Shown here one piece after another: positions 1 through 12,025 of a stretch of DNA of 64,000 nucleotides (positions are counted from its first letter, which is position 1; each line of letters begins with the position of its first letter). Under the pieces are notes generated by a model that was not told where the DNA came from, made no database searches, and worked only from the letters and a program-made list of their open reading frames with translations. Made by a program: the position numbers and the translations under genes. Location: assembly GCA_948567375.1 (NCBI GenBank), contig OX419762.1, positions 11,848,001 through 11,912,000 on the forward strand. The letters are read 5' to 3'. Source of the DNA: Lunularia cruciata (taxonomy: Eukaryota; Streptophyta; Marchantiopsida; Lunulariales; Lunulariaceae).

Positions 1-1640
1 ACAATGACTTTCGTGTGAGTCGTCGCAGAACGGGTTACGTGAAGAGCGCAGACTAGAATGGATCCTTTTAACGAAATGAGGGGCCGATTTCACAATACCC
101 TTAAAATATGGACCTGAACTGGAATTTCATGTAAACATGTACTAGACATTTTTATGCTTTCAAGGAAGGTCTTCTTTGGAGTTCCAATACTATAAAAGCT
201 TAGCAAATTTCAGTTCCAATTTACGTTATTTCATGTGAAAACTGACAAAACATTTGACTAGAATCTCATGCTGGTCTACAGCATGCTTGAGGTGCCAAAC
301 CATCACCTTCATCAGGTTGTCAAAGTCAGTAGTCACGGAAATCAACCTTGAGCAGTTAAGGACATCGTAAGCCTGAGAAGAGTGATGCAAGACATATAAA
401 AGCTCTAACTTGATATTATGATCAAGATGGCGCAAAGTGCTTATAAGTTTCAAAGTATGAGTTTTTCCAAACAACGAAGACGTCAACGGATGTTCTCAAA
501 CTCAGTTATGATTTCAAGGTAGTCAATTGATGCTTTCCATTGATCCTATGCACAACCCTAGGAACATCGATTTAATTGTCCATAAAAATCAGGTAACGTA
601 ATTCAATTACTCTAATTGTCTATTAGCTCTTTGAAATTTTTTTGAAAAATATGATTCTTCTCCTTGGCTAGGGAGAATGGAAGGCATTAACTGTTTGGGG
701 GACGACTATGGGCGTCACTAGTCTCCAGTGATAACCATAAAATGTGTGGGTATGCAAGAGGAGAGAGAGGAGCGTGTGTGAACAACAGTAAGAGGTTTCA
801 ATGCTGGTTTTTAAAGTCTCGATAAAGTCACTTAAAAGTCGATTAAAGTCATTTAATAAAAGATTATTAGGCGTGGTCCCGTATTGAACATGTTTAGTGG
901 TAAAAATTTGGCTATCGTATATACCGCATGGACCACTCTACTTCTCCTCGAAAAGTTTCATGAAAGTTGTTGAACTTGCATGGGTGATGGATGACCTACG
1001 CTACCATAAGTATTCATTAAAAAATGATTAAGAAACCCCACCGTGAAATCCCTGGTCTTATTAGTTTGCAAATATTGCAGAGTGACTTTTCTTCTAGACC
1101 ACTAATAGTATAAGAAGATAAAACTTTGTGAATTGAATTAAACCTTTTCATCCAACATTTCTGCCAGTGGTGGTCAACCAACAACGGGATGAAATAAATG
1201 TCCGTATGGGTATGAAGCTACTGGACATCATTACAAAATAACCACGGGAGGATTTGATAGAGAAAAATACAGGGCTCTTTTTTGGGTTTTCGTTGAGTTT
1301 ATGGCAAAAAGTGATTGTGCATGCATGATACGACACCCAACAGTTACCCTTCTTATCCCAAAAGATAATTGATTTAAATTTTTACTCTTGTTCTAAAGTG
1401 TCTTGTCATGCAGTGATCTAAATTTATTTAGCCTGTACTATATATTGAGCTTACGAGAGATTGAGAATTAGTGATATTTGATAAGGATAGCATATAGAAA
1501 ATGGAAATTAAGGCTAGTCGTCTTCTTCTATAAAACATGATATCATTTTCTCCCAATAAAAAACCCAACCTCTATGCATGCGGGTGCGGCGAGTTGGTGT
1601 GTATATGCTTACTATCACCCTAAACAAAAGGATAAAAATT
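1..1640. other. no gene recognised
   Basis: AT-rich sequence with only short open frames (the longest is 86 codons, minus strand, 226-486). None shows a family motif, a splice pattern or coding-like composition. I see nothing I can name here. Confidence 0.6.
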
Positions 1641-1650
1641 TCGTCATGGT

Positions 1651-1672
1651 GATGATCATGATCATGATCATC
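1651..1672. repeat. 22-bp perfect palindrome of GATCAT units
   Basis: The stretch from GATGATCATG to CATGATCATC is its own reverse complement, built from repeated GATCAT. It may be a simple tandem repeat that happens to be palindromic. Confidence 0.8.
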
Positions 1673-1720
1673 TCCATGATAGGATAATGCTTGGAATGAT
1701 CCTGGTTGGTTTAATTAATC

Positions 1721-1782
1721 ACCCGGACTTCCTAACTCCATGGAATTAGAATTAGGAAGCCGTCGAATTAGGGAGTCCGGGT
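1721..1782. repeat. stem-loop with 15-bp arms
   Basis: ACCCGGACTTCCTAA (1721-1735) pairs with TTAGGGAGTCCGGGT (1768-1782) with one non-Watson-Crick position and a 32-nt loop. It ends immediately before a LINE-tail-like segment, so it may be part of a mobile-element end. Confidence 0.7.
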
Positions 1783-1832
1783 TTTATCCGTGTACGGTTT
1801 GATGGGATCTTCCCATCCTTCTTGCTCCCTAC
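1783..1832 (+). mobile_element. LINE 3'-tail-like fragment
   Basis: This matches the 3' untranslated tail of the LINE at 21.5-23.3 kb: a TGTACGGTTTGATGGG-type block, then the hairpin GATGGG-atctt-CCCATC (1801-1817) and CCTTCTT. The end differs from the main copy (CTTGCTCCCTACACGTG instead of the CGCGGTCGCC end), so it belongs to a related subfamily or to an element with a shared tail. Confidence 0.55.
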
Positions 1833-2022
1833 ACGTGTCACTTGAAGGAAAGGAAGGAATTATGCAAAGCCATGGAGTTGAGATTACGGTATTATGCAGA
1901 GCGATAGAGCTGAGAAGACTGTGGTTACTTCAACCGATGGTTACTTGACCACACGTGTCAATGTTTGACTCCATTGAAAGGAACGTATACTGCAGGCGAT
2001 AGAGTTGAGATGACTATGGTTC
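1820..2022 (+). repeat. degenerate tandem repeats
   Basis: ACACGTGTCA recurs at about 1831 and 1952, each followed by a GGAA-rich stretch and then a motif like ATGCAGAGCGATAGAGTTGAG. That motif occurs three times (about 1861, 1893 and 1989). This is an old local duplication with no coding potential. Confidence 0.55.
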
Positions 2023-2647
2023 CTGGATAGAATTAGTCCACCATTATCAACTCAACTCCAGTAGTATTCATTAGTGCACACAAACTGTTGGAATATCTGG
2101 TTTATCGAGAGACTAAATAAATGAGAACTCATGTCGACATCACCTGTTTGCAAACATGCTCCAGCAAATTAAATGGACAAGAATTTGGCTTTTTAAATGG
2201 TCTGATTTATCCAGGCTGCTCTGGTGAGGGTTTAGGTGATGATGCATGTCGCCATCACCAATTTGCACAAATGGTCGTGCAATTTAAGCGTGCAACATTT
2301 TATTTCAAGCAAATTTCAAAAGGACCTCTCCAGTTCTGTTTTATGTGCATATATTTATGGTGACTATTATAGTGCGACCCAAGTTCCTGCTTGTTTTTTG
2401 CTCTGTAATGCAGCAAATACCGAAGCATAACCAAATTGATTATTTTAGGTTCCCTAGAACCAACTTTATGGCTATTAAAAACTATGCCAGAGCACTTCTC
2501 CAAAGTGGTAAAGGCGACAGGAATTTTCACCTAATGCTCACCAGAGGTCCATGGATAGATCGGATTTCTTAAAATACTTATTTTCTTCTAGAGAGCATAC
2601 GTGAGAATTCCTGTCACCATCACCACTTTTGGAGAGAAGTGGTGATG
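2016..2647 (+). repeat. tandem duplication, unit 1 (about 632 bp)
   Basis: It begins GTTCCTGGATAGAATTAGTCC and is repeated directly by the next unit. Each unit carries TGTCGACATCACC, TCGTGCAATTTAAGCGTGCA and CCAAGTT(C/T)CTGCTTGTTT blocks in the same order. Within the unit, the segment near 2132 is partly repeated near 2246. A fold-back near the right end joins 2497-2535 with 2590-2640 (arms of about 45 bp, imperfect), followed by a short hairpin CCATCACCACTT/AAGTGGTGATGG. The small open frames here (60-80 codons) recur imperfectly in the other copies and do not look like a gene. Confidence 0.8.
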
Positions 2648-3335
2648 GTTCCTCGGTAGAATTAGTCCGCCATTATCAAATCAACTCCACTGTGTCCATT
2701 TGTGCACAACTGGATTTTGCTGGTTTTTTCCAGCGATGGCTATTTATTTAAGCATTTAGGTAGCACCACACAAATCTTAAACATCTGGTTTATCCGAGTG
2801 CTATAATAAGTGAGAATCTATGTCGACATCACCTCTTTGCAAAACATGCTCCAGCAATCTAAATGAGAAGAATTTGGCTTTAAATGGTCTAATTTATCCA
2901 TGAGGGCTTCTGGTGAGGTTTAGGTGATGATCCATGTCGACATCACCTATTTGCAAAAATGGTCGTGCAATTTAAGCGTGCAACATTGTACTTTAAGCAA
3001 CCTTCAAAAGGATTTCTCCAGTTGTGTTTATGTACATAAATTTATGGCATCATAGCGCGACTATTATCCTCCTACCCAAGTTTCTGCTTGTTTCTTGCTC
3101 TGTAATGCAAGAAATACCGAAGCATGAGCAAATTAATAATTTTAGTTTCCTTACAACCAACTTTTTGGCTATTAAAAATATGCCAGAGCACTTCTCCAAA
3201 AGGGGTGATGGCGACAGGAATTCTCACTTAATGCTCACCAGAAACGCATGGACAGCTCAGATTTTTTAATTTCTATTTTTCTCCATCGGGCATTACGTGA
3301 GAATTCCTGTCACCATCACCACTTTTGAAGGAAAA
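2648..3335 (+). repeat. tandem duplication, unit 2 (about 690 bp)
   Basis: This is the direct copy of 2016-2647, diverged by substitutions and small indels. It starts GTTCCTCGGTAGAATTAGTCC. The terminal fold-back is well preserved: AGGGGTGATGGCGACAGG (about 3200) pairs with CCTGTCACCATCACC (about 3308). Confidence 0.8.
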
Positions 3336-3366
3336 GTATTGTATATTTAAATAGACAAACGGTTGC

Positions 3367-3480
3367 TTATAGAGAACCTAAAATAATCAATTGGTTCTGC
3401 TTCGATACCTCTTGCTTTATAGAGCAAGAAACAAGCAGGAACTTGGATATGACGATTGTGCTCGCTATAATAATCATAAA
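3367..3480 (-). repeat. third, inverted partial copy of the 2.0-3.3 kb repeat
   Basis: Read on the minus strand it contains TCCAAGTTCCTGCTTGTTTC and TTGATTATTTTAGGTTC, matching the middle part of units 1 and 2. A direct pair plus an inverted fragment suggests a dispersed repeat family rather than a single local duplication. Confidence 0.75.
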
Positions 3481-3484
3481 TACT

Positions 3485-5655
3485 TCATATACCTGGAGAT
3501 GTTCTCGTGGACAAAAACTGCTCAATTCAACCACTTTTTTACCCCTTTTACCCTTAACATTAGACGCTACAAACATTGCATGCACACAATGAGAACAAAA
3601 TGAAAGAATTACGCATGTAATTGGGAGAACATCATGCGTCATGTAACATGACAATACAGTTGATTGAAATAGGAAGGCAAATATCCACACCGTTAATCTG
3701 AAAAAGGACAAAGGAGAACAAAAAAAAAAAAAACCAGGAATTTTATGTTCACAATACAGATAGAGTCCTCAGTAGGAAATTGATAAAATAGATATTGGTC
3801 TTGGCATAAGGAAGTCTCCAACATTCGTTTGATTGGATCTATCCAACTCGTATGAGCAATGTAGGGATATTTCATGGTCTAAAACAAATCATTGAAAATA
3901 CTCAATTTTAGGATCAGTATAGACAACCGTGATCTTGAGTATCACTTGCAAATTCTTTTTGTTTCTGAAAGGTATGGTAAGCATGAATTTCTGATGTCCT
4001 TATCCAAAGGAGAGGATGAAGCAATCGCAACTCAATTGGGATGACAATGTTGTCAAAGGGTGCTTTTTGTGCTTTTGGTTTTAATTGATTCCTGAGCTAT
4101 GCATTGGCTAATTTGTTGTATGAATCTTTAAAAATGTATAAAGTAAATGTTACTGAACTAAACTATAATCAAAGATATATATCTTATGACTTACATAGTC
4201 TATTGAATTATTGAGCTTATTCAATTTCACAAATATGATTTCAGATTTAAATCGGAGGTGTTATGAGGTAATATATATTTTTACAATATGTGGAGTAAAG
4301 GTGTTAGATAAATTTTAGGAGATGTGTCTTTAATTATATCCATTTTCTTTCTTTTACTTGAGAAGTAGAACTTCCTTTGTAATATCAAAATTTTAGGTTG
4401 AACGGGTGTAATACACTTTCCTCTATTACGATTTTAAGAAGGATCATTTTTGGTACTTTGAAATAGCAAATTTGTACCGGGAAAAACATACAAAGATCAA
4501 AACCATCGATAAATATATAGCTTTGATTGAAAGTTTGAATACATCACATAATATATTGCTGGGTAGGTGATCGATTTTACTATGCTGTAGATGAATGATC
4601 CAGGAAATATAACAGTATATTTCATGGAAACTAACCTAAGCTGCATAATATACCTGGTTAAATGTTGAATATGAAGAAAAAGTAATGGACTGTAGCATGG
4701 TATCTTATGAAATCGCTAGAAATAAATTTTATCTTATTTTGTTAATTGAAATTTGAAGCTACCCAAGATGAATATTTGGTGAAAGAGAAAAATCTACTTG
4801 GTGGAATCTATTTGGTGAAAGAGAAGAATAATGAAAATAAATTTCTGGATTAGTATCTGAACCAATTTTCAATCATAATATACCTGAAAATAAAAAACAA
4901 AAATCTGAAGCTTTAAAGATTTTCTATTATTTTAAAGGGAAAACCATCTTATGTTTAGCAATTTTTGTATCATCAATCCAGTTGTCCTTGGGTTCAATTT
5001 CGAAGTTAACCTTGAACTACTCTTTTTTTCGTTGGTATGATTGAATAGCTAGGTTCTGTATACACCTAAAAACAACATAAGAGCATAATAATGGGAAATG
5101 CGGAGCAAACGCTTTTTCTCCTCATCCAAACATGGCAAACGCAGCCAAAAATATTTATTGATTTATGTCTATCCCCCACTCTAGTAACTCCCTTACGCTA
5201 GTACCTAGTATTTGCTAAAGTACTTAAGAAATAAATTGAAACAACATCATTATTTCGATAGGTTTTTAATTTTTACATATGCCGTTCTAGTCCTCACTTT
5301 TCCCTGCAGACCCGTCTATCCATTAATATATGCATGATGAGGAGACTCATCCTCCATTCACACCACACATTAAATTTCAAATTGAGACAAAGTCTAGCCA
5401 TCCTTAGACTTTCCTTTCCACCGAACTCTAGTTTAATGTATAGGAGACCTACTCCCATTTATGCCGAGGATTTTTCTAAAATTTGAGATCGAAATCTGTA
5501 CTTTATATTCAATATTCTCATCTAATCCTTGTCAGTTATACTTCATTAAACCGATAGATTCAGGTCTTATTGTTCACTTTACGATTTGCATCTTCTCGAA
5601 GATCTCTCTTTAATAAGACTTATCCACTCTATGACTTGTCCATTCGCATACCGTT
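3485..5655. other. no gene recognised
   Basis: AT-rich sequence with an A-run near 3720. Open frames are short and scattered over all frames. No family motif seen. Confidence 0.6.
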
Positions 5656-5656
5656 A

Positions 5657-5740
5657 TTCTTCTGGCTCAGCCCCATTTTACCTCTTGTATTTTATCCTTG
5701 TACTTCTTAACGGGGTCTCCCATCCTTCTTGTTATCCTAC
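5657..5740 (+). mobile_element. LINE 3'-tail-like fragment
   Basis: The order CTCAGCCCCATTTTACCTC, CTTGTAC, CGGGGTCTCCCATCC, TTCTTGTTATCC follows the tail of the main LINE (GCTTAGCCCCATGTTACC ... GGGGTCTTCCCATCC). It is diverged and its hairpins are weakened. Confidence 0.6.
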
Positions 5741-5819
5741 AAAATCACCCTTTCTTCAACTTTCGTTAATGATATAGATAGAAAAACATATCCTTTGAAT
5801 AGACCTATAAATCCAGTAC

Positions 5820-6110
5820 ATCCATTCATTCAGCCACTGGATTCTTTATGGGATGTCTCCAAGACGTCTCACCCTTCATAAATGACCTCCGAACGGTCCA
5901 TCTTCAACTAGGATCACTGCAGTTCCTTTTCAGACGGCCGCTAGACGGTACCGGCAGACTGCGGCCAACCTCAATACTTTCGGGGCGCCGAGCGTGGAAA
6001 ACTCATCACTACCTCGTGAGAGCGTTGAGACTTGCCGGGTTCCTCCCAATCCCCAAGGGATTCCCGGTCGGCGGCACCGCTTTACCTAAGGTATAAGCAA
6101 CACCCGTGAA
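5820..6110. other. GC-richer island, unidentified
   Basis: Base composition rises clearly against its AT-rich flanks. An 82-codon plus-strand frame (5848-6096) covers it, but I recognise no motif, and the minus strand is also open for part of it. It could be a decayed coding segment of a mobile element or of a host gene. Confidence 0.35.
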
Positions 6111-6631
6111 CATAGCAAGGTCTGCTCCTACTATCAGGGTTGATGTCGAACCTAACCTGCAATATAAAATCATATTAATCTGTACAAGAAAGGGCATGAA
6201 TTTGAATATTCTAGTTATTTCTATTTGACCCAAAAAAAATTTTAGCTACCCATGAGCAGGTTAAAGGAGCCCTAATAGGGCCTTGGAAGACCGAACCCAC
6301 GTCTGTGGCAAAAGGCGGGCTCCTTCTCTTTTGTGGGTTTCGTGCCCTTTCTTTGCGCTTTTCTGCTCTTTGCATTACTTATTTAAACTTTTTTTATTCT
6401 TGCTACTCTGCTTGGCAAGCTGTTTCATCTTATTGGGCCTCTCCTCAAAGCTTTGGGGCTTTCCCCAGTCTGACATATGACTTTGTCTTTGCGCTTTTCT
6501 GCTGTTTGTATTTTGTGGTTAATTCGGGTTTCACATCCGTTTCCATGTTCTTTTGGAACTCTTTTGTGTGGATAACAAACTTCCGTGACAGCCGAATATT
6601 TGTGCTTTGTATAGCGGGAATGCCGAGGTGA

Positions 6632-6645
6632 CCCTAAACCCTAAA
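6632..6645 (-). repeat. interstitial telomere-like motif
   Basis: Two consecutive CCCTAAA units, the plant (TTTAGGG) telomere sequence in reverse orientation. It is too short to mark an old chromosome end. Confidence 0.7.
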
Positions 6646-9118
6646 TCATACCACCTTTTCTCACTGACATCATATGAAAACACACAACAAAGTTCTGTGT
6701 TGTTCATGGTCAGAGTTTTTCATTCACATTTAGAACTATGCCTTTTTGTAGTGTTTGAGCTCTTCTTAGATTGGAAGTATTGGAAGTATGGTGCTCTTCT
6801 TCCCTGGTCCTTTGTTAAAATGTACAAGGCAGACTTCTTCTCTTGCACAATTGGAGCTTCATTGATAACATACATTTTCCTTCCCGTGACGGGGTTGTAA
6901 TTTCACCTTCCTATAAATATCCCATAAAACGTTTTTGAATCACCAAAAACATTTTTCTGGTCACTCGTAAAGGTGTATGGTGCTGTGCTGTGACTCCTTT
7001 ATAAGTTTTATGAAAGGAAGGGCAAAAAAGTCGTCACCGATAGGAAAAAAAATAAAATCAAGAGTTTTTGTTGACTTTAGCTTTCAACTCGCTGCAGAGG
7101 TCCGGTCCCATAATAAAAGAAAATGTGAGTCATATCTAAAGTCTACACATGATTATGGTGGATGTTCAAAAGAAAATTGAACTCAATTTTGGCAACAATG
7201 TTGGAATGTAATCATTTGAAAGTTCATTGATTCTTAGTAAGAACCTCAATCATGAAGATATACGGGGAAGAGAATAATTCATGTAGTTTGAGCAAGATGA
7301 GTGGAACGGGGATACTGAGAGTGGAGAGGAGTACAATCATTTCGTTATTGTTTATTATAATCATGTGCTCTGACATACATGAGAAGATTTCTTACTGTAA
7401 AATATATATGCCAACAAAACTTATTTTGTGACTATCTTAGGATATTTGAACATGATGACTTTTACACATTTCAGAAGGACAAGGATGGATATTGCATCCC
7501 TAAAAGTATTAGTGGATCTTGTTAAATACCACCCAATGTTTAGAAGGGAGAGGTGAAGAAACAATCCCTTAGGTGGACTCAACCTGCAATGGTTATTGAT
7601 GGATTGTACATACAAAAATGATGCATAATAGATAGGGGTTTAAATTTATGGGGAATTGGTGTTTATTTCATTATATATTTCACGAGTAAAATATCTTAGT
7701 CTATGTCTATCTTATCCAAGCTTGGATGTAAAATACACTGGGATCTCAAACTCATTTGCTAAAAAATGACTCCCGTGATATATAGGTCCAGTGGATCTCT
7801 TTTCCTCTTACAATCAATGGCAAAATATTGCAATAAGAAAGAGTATTACTTCATATTAACAGGAGATTTATGATGAGAAGCAAAAGATTATCCCTTGCTT
7901 GATGTATCATCTTTAAGGAGCTCTTCTTTTCATTCGTTTTACATTTTTCTCCATACTTCATATTCTTATAAAATTGTTTCTAAAGATATGTATACAAGGA
8001 TGCCTAGGTTGTATCATGATATTATATGTTCAAATAGATCTCTTCTGTAGCCTAAGTTGAGAAAGAGTGGAGCATGGAGATTCTTTGAGTCAACTCAACA
8101 TATGATTTAAGACTCACGAACAACTCATATGAGTCACATAATGTCATCTTTCAGGTATGCTTTCATAGCAATTAGATGTGTGTACCTCGCGTAAGAGTCC
8201 TTGATGAATCTTGTAGAAGAATCATGAGAGTTAGATGCCAAGTTCTATGTGAATTGAGAAATTAATTAAAAAATAAAATGTAATGCATTTTTACTTAGAT
8301 TAGTTAGAAGTGTATGATTTTACAAAACCTTTTAATCATTTGCTATAGTATATGGTTTGAGTAATATAGCAAATTTCGGTGATAGATTTTGATTTGGATT
8401 GAGTAGCCTCAACATCTTGGAGAGAAAAAGATAGAGATAAATTAAGATTAAAATTTATGAGATATCCTTTTCTTTCAGTAGAAAGCAATTAGAATTTCTT
8501 CACTTTTGATTAAAAATGTAATGAATTTGGTATTTAATTTGATGTAATGAATTTAAAATCATCTGAATATTCGTCTTGCTTTGATTTTGTAATAGTTTTA
8601 TTATATATATAAAAGAAACTAGGTATTAAGGACAACATACCATGTTCAATAGCTTCTGAAATCAACTGTCTTGAGAGTGAATGAGAATGGGGGTTGAGGG
8701 TTTGGGCTACATACTAAAGCACTTCTACGCAATCGAATTGCATACAATCCACATCATTGCACACCTTACCATCAAACTGAGTTTGAGAAGGAAGATAGAT
8801 TTGTCAAGATGAATTAAAGTGAGAAAGATTTCAATCCTAACACGTATAATATAGATAATACTTCTCCACAAACGTGCAAGTTTCTGTCGATGATGTTATT
8901 TCTTTAGGTTTGAGGGTGTTCTGTTTTTCGTTTCTTCGATACATGCAACTCGGATATAGATGTTTGCTAATAGACTGTTTACGGGTTACATTTATGCGGT
9001 GATTCGATTCGATCAGATGTTAGTTTTCTTGTACACTTTACATATCTTGCATTACATTTCATTTGTATTCAATGAGTTTTGGATTTCCCCTTTGATTAGC
9101 GGCTTCTATCCTAATTTT

Positions 9119-9170
9119 TCTATATATATATATATATATATATATCTCTCTCTCTCTCTCTCTTTCTTTT
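9119..9170. repeat. (TA)n(TC)n compound microsatellite
   Basis: About 12 TA units run directly into about 10 TC units. Confidence 0.95.
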
Positions 9171-12025
9171 AGCATGAAATAGCGATCCCAAATTCGACAT
9201 AATTTTGTGTGGCTTTGCCACTTCTTGGCCGCGGACTACATGCAATAGATTCTTGGAGAACATCAAACGACTAGATTAGCTGGTGGGATGTCCCTTACAA
9301 ACGACTTTAAGCCTAAAGTGGATTTCCCCTCTTCTACATTAGGCTGGATATGGCACAATTAGATCGGTTTATGGTTATCATCTTTTAAACTATTGTTTCT
9401 CTCCTGTCCTTCTTCCTTCTCGCACACTACATTCTTGGTTCACTCCAAACCTCCATCACCTGCTGGGTATGGCATTATAGAAATGGTTTATTTTTATTAT
9501 ATTGTAAATCTATTAATTTCTCTTGTCCTTCCTCATTCTCGCATACCACGTTTTCTTGTATCTCTCCGAAACTCCATCACTTTCTTTCTTGTGCTCTCGC
9601 TGGAAGAATATTCCACCAATTATTTGGCCTTGAATTACAGCTGGTGCAAGTCATATCTATAGGGCACTGCATGCAGTTGGTGGTGCTACACGAAGGGAGA
9701 GGAGAGAAGGATCCCACTCATGAGTAAGAAATGGGAACTATAATATAAGGCCTAAAAGACTCAAAGAGGACGAGGGAAAAAGAGCAAGAAACTCCCAATG
9801 AGACCTCAACAAGTAGTGCAGAACTGAGCTTATTGGGGGTTCAATTCCAATTGTTATGGGATGTATAAATGGGTGGAGGGTGAAATCCTTTAAATAACTG
9901 TACTTTAGAAAAAAGGTGGCAAGGTGCTAATAATTGAATGTTTTACGGGGAGGGGACAGTTTTTGTTATGGGCGGCCGCGTCGATTTATAAACATAAGAA
10001 ATGAATGATTAGGTATGGGTAGAGGGTCAGATCCTTAAAGTATTTTACCATTAGAAAAGGCAACAATTGGTTGCAAGCAGCAACAATTGAGAAGGCAGAA
10101 GAGAACGTTTTATTGGGAGGTGCAGTTTCCGTTTTGGTATATACGGAAGAAGTGAATGATTAAGGTTATATATAATATGATTCATTATTCAAGACAGACA
10201 TAGCAAATCATAAAATAATATCCTTATAAAATTAGTATCTAAATTTTCTCTCTCTCTTTATTTCATCGCTTAAATTCATTTTGACAAATCTCTGCTCCTT
10301 CCTTCTCGAAATCAGTTTGATGGTAAGGTGTGCAATTATCTGGATTGTATGCAACTTGATTCATTGATATTTTATTTTTTATTTTTTTTGCTGTAGTCTT
10401 CCTCATTCCTAAGAGCATCACTCACTTGTCATGTAGTGCATCATGTGAACCTGGAGAGCAACCTCGATAGAACTTTGCCATAATGGGGGTACCCTCGCCG
10501 GATTTTATGCAATCTGACCAAATTGGTAAGTCTCGAAAATCCAACTTGGAATACTTTTGAGGACAATAAAGGGTACGACAAATTGACCTACGTTTATGCT
10601 AAGATTATCCTTTTCTTCTAGCTGTAGGGCTTTAAATCAGGACCGAAGATTCTAGGGTATATGTGTAATTATTCGAGTTTGGCGAGCAAAAAATATTGAT
10701 TCAAGTCATAGAATTTCTTGGGAGTAGTATTTGGAGTTTTAAAGGACTGCATTTGCGCAAGAAATAGCACCTGTTTTGCTGGTCTCTTTTCCTTCCTTGG
10801 TTAAATATACATGTACTCTACTTACGGCATCCATAAGGCTTGGTTTCCATTGTTTTTCAAGTCCTTGCCCGTTGTTATTGAATTTTAGCAGGAAGCTAAC
10901 TTAATAACTCTTATTATATTCCAAGCAAGTGATCAAAAATTCAGCCAGATCCTATAACTACGAGACATTCAATTCATATGGTAAGGTTCATATAATGAAG
11001 AGTAAAAAAGATTCGAAGAAATTTCAGTAAAATTTAACCAGAATTTTTTTTATTAAAGGTAAGAACTGTAGTCGAATTATCCAGAAACTACGACAGTGTG
11101 GAAAGAGTACATTAGGAGGTTTCAGAAATAGTTATACAAAGTTTCATAAATTTTCATATAGATAGTTACAAAGCGTTGACTAAATCCATACATGGTGTGA
11201 ACAGGAGGTAGAAATGGTATCGCTATGGAGTTCAGGCCAAGTTCCTTATTATTAGCACACTCCATATGAGGTGGTATGTAGAAAATAAGGGATAAGGAAC
11301 TTTCCGTTAGCACTCCGTAGTGCATTGCTTACGCATTAGGGTTAATAAAGTATGTTGTTTAGAGTTAGAGTGAAAGTGGCGGCCACCAAAGGGAGCATCC
11401 ATGATGTTCGAGAACACCCATGGTAATCAAAAGTTGACAGATTTATGCATGAGATAACCCAAAACGCAATTTTTGACCATGGAGGAAGATTGGAAGGACC
11501 ATGAGTGGAAAGATTTGAGGGCATGCAAAAATTGACAACGGAAGAAGATTTGATAGACCCATAGCCAAAGTTGGAAGAGGGAGTGAATTTGTTTGGAGTG
11601 GGAAGATTTGAGTGCGGGTTGTGTGAAGGTTAGAAGGAGGAGTGATTTTGTTTGAAGGTTTACTCTCCAAAATCCTCAATTTCAGTATTTTAAAAGAGTT
11701 TAATTTATGATCATTGTCTCTTGGTACTACTATGAAATGTATGCCGTTGTTCTCCCTTGAGTGATGAAATGAAATTCATGAACTTGTTTTCTTGTTACAG
11801 AATTAAATTTATGAGATTATTTTTGTTTTGTGCAGAGAGAATAGAGATGCCCCTTTTCCAATAATGAAGTATCTGTGGTGATTGAAAATCAAGTCATGCA
11901 GAGAGGGATGTAGAACTAGCTAGAAATATTAGAAAATATATTAAATGGATGATTTGGTTAGATTTGGAGATATCGATACAAGGATTAGAAGATGAAGACA
12001 AAGACAAAGAATTAGGAGGAGATCT

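Larger units (their letters stand above)
6111..11890. other. gene-poor region, no gene recognised
   Basis: Nothing here reads as a gene. A direct repeat of TCTTTGCGCTTTTCTGCT lies at about 6350 and 6485. The remaining frames are short, AT-driven and inconsistent with any splice pattern. A few open frames near 6.3-6.9 kb and 9.4 kb are hydrophobic only because of T-rich composition. Confidence 0.5.

Noticed and set aside
6283..6900. Three hydrophobic plus-strand frames
   Set aside because: Hydrophobicity follows T-rich composition; no start context, motif or splice pattern.
9119..9170. Possible regulatory CT/TA element
   Set aside because: Simple compound microsatellite with no gene nearby.
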